From contig CM054057.1 in the NCBI GenBank assembly GCA_028641055.1, positions 576,008,610-576,072,609 of the forward strand: a stretch of DNA of 64,000 bases. The letters run 5' to 3'. Positions 57,539 through 64,000 of the stretch are shown in pieces. The notes under the pieces were generated by a model. The model searched no databases. It had not been told where the DNA came from and saw only the letters and a program-made list of their open reading frames with translations. The number at the start of each line of letters is the position of its first letter. Within the stretch, counting starts at the first letter, position 1. This stretch comes from Alopecurus myosuroides. Its lineage: Eukaryota > Streptophyta > Magnoliopsida > Poales > Poaceae. The translations under genes and the position numbers were made by a program.

Positions 57539-57671
57539 GGGGTGCATGCTTTCTTAGGAAAAGAATTGCAACAACAACAGCGGGGGCAACAGCGATCAGG
57601 GAAGTTGCACGACGACTCAGCCCTATGTAAAACAGCTACATGCGCCACTGTAGCACCTGGACCGGAAGAAC

Positions 57672-59060
57672 GTGGAGATTCAAGCAATTCAAAAGAGAAG
57701 AAAGCGGATCCGAGAAAAGACAGGAAAAATCCCGACAACAAGGATGAAGCGTCTAGAACCGGATCCCATCTCCCGAAAGACGGACTTAATCCTCGCGATC
57801 GATGACGGCAAATCAATGCCGCCTCCAAGACGCCCAGCTGAAAAAGCTGGAAGACATGATATACCTCACAGGCGTGAGAGATCCCGGACACCCCCCAGAA
57901 ATAAGGAAAGAAACAGGAGTAGAACTCCACCTTATCCAAAGGGGCAAGATCTGGGAAGAAATAGAGAAAATCCCGGAAAAGCGCGTTCGCGTCACATTGG
58001 AAAAGAAAGGAGCAGATCCCATTCTGTCCATTCAGCCGGCAGGTACTCCGCACACATGGATAGAGCGGAAAAAGACGATTTATACTTTGGACCTAAGTGC
58101 TTCACAGATAGGATCCGAAGGATAACCCTGCATTCTGGCTTTGCCAAAGTTGGTCCAACATACCAAAAATATACCGGTAGTACAAACCCGGATACCTGGC
58201 TCTCAGACTATTATACAGCCGTCCAGATCAACAATGGGACGGACTTGGAAGCTGTAAAGTTTCTTCCCCTAATGTTACTGGATGGAGCCAGAGACTGGAT
58301 CAATGGATTACCCTCCAGAACTGTCGACAGTTGGGATAATATGGCTCGAGTATTCACTCAGCATTTCCGGGGAACTTACAAACGCCCGAATAGCATCAAC
58401 CAGCTAAACCGTTGCACCCAATTTGAGGATGAACCATACGTGGATTTCATCTCAAGATGGACGGCAATGAAGAATAGTTGCTCCGGAGTAACTGACGTCC
58501 AAGCAATGCATGCTTTCGTCAATGGCCTAAAACCCAGACTTGTACCGTTCATGATTGGTTCCAAAAAGCACAAAGATCTCGGATCTATGCTTACAACCGC
58601 CAATGAACACGCTGCAGCCAAGGACGACATCAGGGCAAGAGGAGGCAATATAGATACACTGATACAGGCCAAAAAGAACCCTCGCCCTGAGAAAAAAGGA
58701 ACTCTAGATGCAACACAAAAGCCCAAAGAGGTCAACATAGCCTTTGGAAGGGAAAATGGGAACAGGTGGAAAGGACGCAGTACAGAACCGATCAATTGCA
58801 CCAAGGAAGAATGGGAAAAGATTAAGTCGGAAAACTACGTCCACCACTCGCAATTCGGGAAACCCACCCACACTAACGCACAATGCCGGCTGAACAAGCA
58901 TATGAAAGGCAGTGCAGGATCCGGAAACAAAGGGAAGAACTCCAAAAGGAAATTTTCCAAGCAAAAGCCAGAAGATGAGAAAGAAGACAGTGAATCGGAC
59001 ACTGGCGAAAAAAATCCAGGAACATCAGCGAAAAGGCGAGCCCAAGTTTCCGAGAGTTGA
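57672..59060 (+). CDS. Gag of the Tat element
   Basis: Open frame of 462 codons; the first codon given here is not ATG, so the true start is unsure or depends on frameshifting from the ORF before. The N-terminal third is Arg/Ser/Pro-rich (RERSRTPPRNKERNRSRTPP). The retrotransposon gag core follows at about 58190-58620: PDTWLSDYYTAVQI, LDGARDWINGLP, WDNMARVFTQHFRGTY, FISRWTAMKN and AFVNGLKPRL. The C-terminus is Lys/Glu-rich. No clear CCHC knuckle is seen, although YVHHSQFGKPTHTNAQC may be a degenerate one. It forms the particle shell in intact elements. Confidence 0.8.
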   Translation: MEIQAIQKRRKRIREKTGKIPTTRMKRLEPDPISRKTDLILAIDDGKSMPPPRRPAEKAGRHDIPHRRERSRTPPRNKERNRSRTPPYPKGQDLGRNRENPGKARSRHIGKERSRSHSVHSAGRYSAHMDRAEKDDLYFGPKCFTDRIRRITLHSGFAKVGPTYQKYTGSTNPDTWLSDYYTAVQINNGTDLEAVKFLPLMLLDGARDWINGLPSRTVDSWDNMARVFTQHFRGTYKRPNSINQLNRCTQFEDEPYVDFISRWTAMKNSCSGVTDVQAMHAFVNGLKPRLVPFMIGSKKHKDLGSMLTTANEHAAAKDDIRARGGNIDTLIQAKKNPRPEKKGTLDATQKPKEVNIAFGRENGNRWKGRSTEPINCTKEEWEKIKSENYVHHSQFGKPTHTNAQCRLNKHMKGSAGSGNKGKNSKRKFSKQKPEDEKEDSESDTGEKNPGTSAKRRAQVSES

Positions 59061-59862
59061 TGGAGAATGCAACCTAACTTTCCTGGCAACTCCCTCAGCA
59101 AAGGTGGAAAAAAGAACGCTTCGAGAAATAAACGCGGTTGTTCTGGCAACCCCGAAATTCTTGAAGTATTCAAATACACCAATCACCTGGGATCAGTCTG
59201 ATCATCCCGGAAACATCCCTGAACCCGGCACGCAAGCTCTTGTTGTAAGCCCTATTGTCCAAAACACTAGGCTAAAAAGAGTGCTGATGGATGGAGGATC
59301 CAGTATCAACATAATGTACCTGGATACACTGAAGCATCTGAAAATTTCCGAGACCCAGCTCAATCACAGCAACATACGTTTTCACGACATCGTTCCTGGC
59401 AGACAAGCACGATCACTAGGAGAAATTTTCCTAGATGTCACTTTCGGAGAAAAAGATCACTTCCGTCAGGAAAAAGTATCCTTCGAAGTGGTGTCGTTCG
59501 AAAGCGTGTACCACGCGATAATCGGACGTCCAGCTTTCGCCAAATTCATGGCAGGATCGTGTTACATCTATAACAAGCTGAAGATGCCAGGGCCCAAAGG
59601 AGGAGTAATCACCATATCGGGAGACTTCAAGTTGGGAAACGAGCTGGAAAAAGAAAACGCCCTTTGTGCTGAGAAAATCATAGCAAAGGAAGAGTTGAAA
59701 GAACTGGCCAAAGAGGTATCGCCGACAGAAATGCCGGCAGGCAAAGAAAGCCGGAAGTCAGCAGATAGCTTCAAGGCTTCCGAGAACACAAGACAGGTAA
59801 TCCTAGATCCCAAAGATCCGACAAAAAATTTCGTAGTGGGAACTGGGATGACCGACAAATAG
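59061..59862 (+). pseudogene. Protease region of the Tat element
   Basis: Read in the frame next to gag (+1): TRLKRVLMDGGSSINIMYLDTLKHL gives the aspartic protease catalytic site D-G-G-S. RSLGEIFLDVTFGEKDHFRQEKVSFEVV and YHAIIGRPAFAKFMA follow, the flap and ILG/IIGR region. A stop closes the frame at 59860-59862, but homology continues directly after it (ELIKFLRENWDIFAW). Confidence 0.8.
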
Positions 59863-61336
59863 GAAAGCGAGCTCATCAAGTTCCTCCGTGAGAACTGGGA
59901 TATTTTTGCTTGGTGTCCAGCCGACATGCCAGGCGTACCCAGGGAACTTGCTGAGCATCAGCTTAAGGTGATTCCAGGATCCAAACCCGCCAAGCAAGGT
60001 ATCCGTTGATTTGACGGAAGAAGACGGAAGGCTATTGGCAAGGAGATTATCCAGCTTTTGGCAGCAGATTTTATCCGGGAAGTTATACATATTGAATGGT
60101 CAGCAAAATCCAGTATTAGTCCCGAAGAAAGACACTACTACCCTTAGGATGTGTATAGATTACACCGGCTTGAATAAAATGTGTCCAAAAGATAGGTTTG
60201 CGTTACCGCGAATCGATCAAATAATAGATGCCACTTCAGGCTATGAGCTTTTATGCTTTTTGGATGCATATTCCAGGTATCATCAAATACGCATGAAAAA
60301 GGAAGATCAAATCAAAACCTCTTTCATAACCCCCTATGGGACGTACTATTACATAACCATGCCATTTGGCATGAAGAACACAGGTGAAACCTACCAGCGT
60401 TGCATGCAACGGTGTTTGCATAGTCATATTGGCAAAAATGTCCACGTTTACGTGGACGACATTGCCGTCGTCACCAAGGAAAAAGAAACACTCCTTGAGA
60501 ATTTGCGAGAAACCTTCGAAAATTTGTGCACTTATAACATGAAGTTAAATCCATTAAAGTGCGTATTCGGGGTTCCCTCAGGAAAACTTCTGGGTTTCAT
60601 CGTTTCTCACAGAGGAATAGAAGTAAACCCAGAAAAGATCAAAACAATCTTAAACATCTCCAAGCCTACGTGCGTAAAAGATGTGCAAAGATTGACGGTT
60701 TCTGCTGCAGCCGTCAGCAGGTTTATTAGCCGACTGGGGGATAAAGCCTTGCCACTGTATAAGTTAGTGAAAAAGTCCGACAAATTCGAGTGGACAGAGG
60801 AGGCAGATGCAGCGCTAACCCAGTTGAAGGAAACTTTGATGAAAGCTCCGATTTTGGCATCCCCAAAAGACGAAGAACCTATGCTATTGTACCTAACGGC
60901 TACAAACTGGGTTATTAGTGCAGTAATTGTTGTAGAAAGGAAGAAAGACGAACAGAGCATACCCGATGAGCATCCGGTATACTATGTAAGTGAAGTTTTC
61001 TCCGAGTCCAAACAAAGATATCCACACTACCAAAAACTAGCATATGGCGTATTTTTCGCATCTAGAAAACTTCGCCATTATTTCCAAAGACATTCCATAA
61101 CCGTGGTATGCAAAGCACCACTAGGGGATATAATAAACAATACGGAGGCGACTGGCCGAGTAGCCAAATGGGGCATCGAGCTAGAAGCATTCGACATTAA
61201 GTATCAGCCTAGGACGGCAATAAAATCCCAGGTTCTGGCAGATTTTGTTGCCGACTGGACGGAAGCAATGGAAAAAACACCAATGCCGGAGTCCGAGTAC
61301 TGGATCATGCACTTTGACGGATCCAAGATGAAATAG
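59863..61336 (+). pseudogene. Reverse transcriptase and first RNase H of the Tat element
   Basis: Starts in the protease frame, with a stop near 60006. It shifts by one base near 60105, where an extra A breaks the EWSA-NPVLVPKK junction. The rest is open: LRMCIDYTGLNKMCPKDRFALP, LDAYSRYHQI, TMPFGMKN and the catalytic YVDDI near 60453. An RNase H follows (LYLTATNWVISAVIV, HPVYYVSEV, YQKLAYGVFFASRKLRHYF). It ends in a stop at 61334-61336, inside the linker to the second RNase H. It copied element RNA to DNA when intact. Confidence 0.85.
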
Positions 61337-63121
61337 GGCGCTGGAGCCGGTGTAGTCCTAAAATCCCCTAAAGGAGATACAATGGAGTATGTATTACAGA
61401 TACACTTCAACGCCAACAATAATGTGGCAGAATACGAAGTTTTGCTTCACGGCTTGCATATTTCAAAAGAAATAGGGGTCAAACGCATTTTATGCTATGG
61501 CGACTCAGATTTGGTACAGCACCAGCTCAACCAAACTTGGGACGCCAAAAGCCCTATAATGGCCGAATACCGGAGAACGGTGGACGAGTTTGCCATATGT
61601 TTCTTCGGATTCGAAGTACTCCATGTTAAAAGGGAGGAAAATTGGAACGCGGATGCATTAGCCCGCATGGGATCAGAAAGGGTAAAAATCTTACCACCAG
61701 TTGTATTCGTCCAACATTTGTACGAACCATCGATAAAAGGTGGAGATATTGATTACCCTCTGTCTTTCGAGTCAATTGAAGTCATGCTCGTTAACCCGGA
61801 TTGGATAATCCCATATTTAAACTTCTTAGTTGATCAGAAGTACCCGGATGGAGCAGACAAAGTCTTGCAAAGACAGATTCAGCGTCGATGCAAAGGATAC
61901 ACGGTAATTAACAATTGCTTGTATAAACGCAGTACTTCCGGAATTTTTCTGCGATGTATTTCACCAGAAGAAGGACGAGAAATCCTGCAAGAAATACATG
62001 CCGGAGATTGCGGACATCATGCTCAATCAAAAAGCATAGTCAAAAGAGCATTCCGCGCCGGGTTTTTCTGACTAACAGCCAAGACAGACGCTGAGCACAT
62101 AGTAAATACGTGTGCAGGGTATCAGTATTACGCCAAGCAGACTAATATGCAAGCCCAAGCACTCAAAACTATCCCCATTACATGGCCGTTTGCGGTCTGG
62201 GGGCTAGATATGATGGGACCAGTCAAGACTGCAAGAGGCGGACTTACACATCTACTCGTTGCAGTGGATAAATATACCAAGTGGGTGGAAGCCAAACCCA
62301 TCAAAAAACTTGACGGTGTAACTGCCAGAAACTTCATCATTGACATAGTCATGAGATACGGCGTTCCACACAGCATAATAACCGACAACGGGACAAATTT
62401 CTCCATTAGAGAGTTGGCAAAATATTGTCGACAAACGGGAATTCGCCTAGATCTCGCATCCGTGGCACACCCGCAATCCAATGGACAGGTTGAAAGAATG
62501 AATAGCTCAATCTTACAAGGAATACGCCCAAGACTCGAATCTCCTCTTCATAGAGCAGCTGGGGCATGGGTAGAAGAGCTACCTTCCGTGCTTTGGAGTA
62601 TTCGAACAACACCAAACAGGTCAACTGGGCAAACCCCGTTTTTCCTAGTTTATGATGCAGAAGCAATTCTCCCAACGGACTTGATCCATGATAGCCCAAG
62701 AGTGCAGGATATCGACGACTCGGATGCCGAAAAAGCACAACAGGATGCCGTCGATCTCTTATAAGAGGAACGAGAACTTGTGCTTCAAAGATCCGCCATT
62801 TACCAGCAAGGTTTACGACATTACCATAGTCGGAAAATCACGCATCGTTCTTTTAAAGAAGGTGACCTAGTGCTAAGATTGGTGCAGCAAAGAAAGCACA
62901 AATTGGCCCCAGTATGGGAAGGACCATTCGTCATCAGCAAAGCTATGAAAAATGGATCATACTATCTTGTAGATATTCGGGATAAAGAAGACCACCCTGA
63001 CAAGCCGAATCGCAAAAGAAAGAGAAAGATAGATGATGAGCTAGGAGAGACAAAGGCCCTGGAGTATCCAGCAGTTACGTCCCTTCTATTCTTAGTTCAA
63101 TTTCTATGTAAACATCTTTGA
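61337..63121 (+). pseudogene. Second RNase H and integrase of the Tat element
   Basis: Same frame as the reverse transcriptase. Archaeal-type RNase H: NNNVAEYEVLLHGLHISKEIGV, CYGDSDLVQHQLNQTWDAK, REENWNADALARMGS. Integrase: a zinc-finger-like region (HAGDCGHHAQSKSIVKRAF), then the core with LDMMGP (first Asp), IITDNGTNF (second Asp) and HPQSNGQVERMN (Glu). A C-terminal GPFVISKAMKNGSYYL domain ends at 63121. Stops at 62069-62071 and 62762-62764 break the frame. Confidence 0.85.
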
Positions 63122-63723
63122 GATCATGAAATAAAGTTGTTGGAATTCTTACATCCATGTTTTTACAAGTTTATTATAGTACAAAGCATGATTCCGCCTT
63201 ATCTATTTCCCAATGATCTTCCAAAATACTCAATGTTAACCCGAATTGTGCCTGCGTGCTCGGTGTTCAAAAACTGAATGATTTTCAGCCTACTAAAGGT
63301 TAAAGGAAACTCGGATTGTGCCTGCGTGCCCGAGCTTCATTCAAAAAATTCCTTACTATTCTCTAAGCATTATCTGATTGTTTATGTGTTGGGTCACTGG
63401 AGCTAGTAAGTAAGAATGCCTTTAGTATGATCCATGTTTCCGAGTTTAAACTGAGCGGTTTTACCCAGTAACTTGGCATGAAGATTAAAGTACTACTGAG
63501 CCATTCCAAACACTAAGGACAGTTAAAGCACATAAAACAGAGAACTTAGAAGATAAAGGAATATAAAACCCGAAAAACTTGCAAAGGATTTCATAAATGT
63601 TAACTGCAAAAGGCGGAGTACTTGTTCATACAAAAGAATAGAAGCATTACAATAAAAATTACTTTGTAAAGTACAGTAATGCTCCTATTTCCTATTTCTC
63701 CTATCCAGGACAGAGAGAATTCT
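63122..63723 (+). repeat. Non-coding spacer after integrase with a duplicated motif
   Basis: Contains two copies of a CGGATTGTGCCTGCGTGCNCG-like unit (63240-63265 and 63310-63335), each followed by TTCA and A-rich sequence. It lies between pol and the antisense ORF, where Tat elements often carry short repeats. No gene on the plus strand. Confidence 0.55.
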
Positions 63724-64000
63724 TCAAGCATCCGAGTCTTCTTCACTGCTGTCATCCTCGGGGGCTTCTGGAATCTCTTCTTCCGGATAGGTGATGGAGA
63801 TGTTCACCATAGAGGCGATCTTGGTGGCGTGACCCTTGATTTCATCAAAGATGGTGGTCCGCTGGGTCTCCGAATATCCGAGAGGGACACCGGACGCCAC
63901 GCGCCAAGATTTGGCACTGGGGTAATGCATACGCATAAGGACTAAAGCCATGCGTGCACCACCCCGTGCTGCGGAGCGCAAGGTGGATTCCTTCGATTCC
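63724..64000 (-). CDS. Antisense ORF of the Tat element (partial)
   Basis: Open on the minus strand from the window edge to a TGA at 63724-63726. It reads LRSAARGGARMALVLMRMHYP, then GVPLGYSETQRTTIFDEIKGHATKIASMVNISITYPEEEIPEAPEDDSSEEDSDA. The acidic C-terminus and position between pol and the 3' LTR match the reverse-oriented extra ORF known from Grande-type and related Tat elements. Function unknown. The start lies outside the window. Confidence 0.65.
   Translation of the reverse strand, partial: ESKESTLRSAARGGARMALVLMRMHYPSAKSWRVASGVPLGYSETQRTTIFDEIKGHATKIASMVNISITYPEEEIPEAPEDDSSEEDSDA

Larger units (their letters stand above)
55802..64000 (+). mobile_element. Tat-lineage Ty3/Gypsy retrotransposon, 3' end outside the window
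   Basis: Order on the plus strand: LTR, leader ORF, gag, protease, reverse transcriptase, RNase H, a second RNase H, integrase, spacer, then an antisense ORF. A second RNase H after the first and an extra ORF between pol and the 3' LTR are known hallmarks of the Tat group (Ogre, Grande, RIRE2). Five in-frame stops (59860-59862, about 60006, 61334-61336, 62069-62071, 62762-62764) and a one-base shift near 60105 break pol, so it is not autonomous. Confidence 0.88.

Noticed and set aside
1..64000. CRISPR arrays, bacterial operons or phage-type systems
   Set aside because: Repeats are irregular transposon repeats and genes have spliceosomal introns; this is plant nuclear DNA.

Overview
This window is nuclear DNA from a grass. 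The evidence is a 23-exon SOS1-type Na+/H+ antiporter gene, introns with normal plant splice sites, and dense nests of grass-type Copia, Gypsy, LINE, SINE, Harbinger-like and Stowaway-like elements. Several repeats resemble families I know from wheat, barley and ryegrass relatives, so a cool-season grass (Pooideae) is likely; I cannot name the species. A 13-base N gap at 30596-30608 shows this is an assembled scaffold. All coordinates and splice sites were read by eye.

Layout. 1-15.5 kb is retrotransposon sequence: a minus-oriented element with very long LTRs (about 5.9 kb) and a 3.5-kb interior without coding capacity, followed by a fragment of a related LTR that contains a Copia LTR. 15.5-20.9 kb is a truncated, decayed Copia element (minus) with one LTR, gag, protease and integrase remnants. 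20.9-23.5 kb holds repeat debris and one small possible gene. 23.6-26.3 kb is an intact five-exon gene for a 720-residue beta-propeller-like protein of unknown function (minus). Upstream of it, 26.4-30.2 kb is a complex local duplication of promoter-side blocks carrying copies of a LINE 5' end. 30.2-33.5 kb is a LINE fragment abutting a Copia integrase/RT/RNase H fragment.

33.5-41.8 kb holds broken genes and small elements with clean insertion marks: a PPR pseudogene, a 1.4-kb Harbinger-like element with TTA target duplications and a passenger ORF, a SINE with an 11-bp target duplication, and a FAR1/MULE-like pseudogene split by a solo Copia LTR with a 5-bp target duplication. 41.9-53.9 kb is SOS1, open from ATG to stop across 23 exons (1131 residues). 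54.5-55.1 kb is a gene-like fragment with a TATA box, followed by a retroelement fragment. From 55.8 kb to the end is a Tat-lineage Gypsy element (plus) with LTR, gag, protease, RT, two RNase H domains, integrase and an antisense ORF; its pol is broken by stops and a frameshift.

Only two genes look functional as host genes: SOS1, which is expected to export Na+ across the plasma membrane, and the beta-propeller gene. They lie on the same strand about 15.6 kb apart, and nothing in the sequence suggests that they work together.
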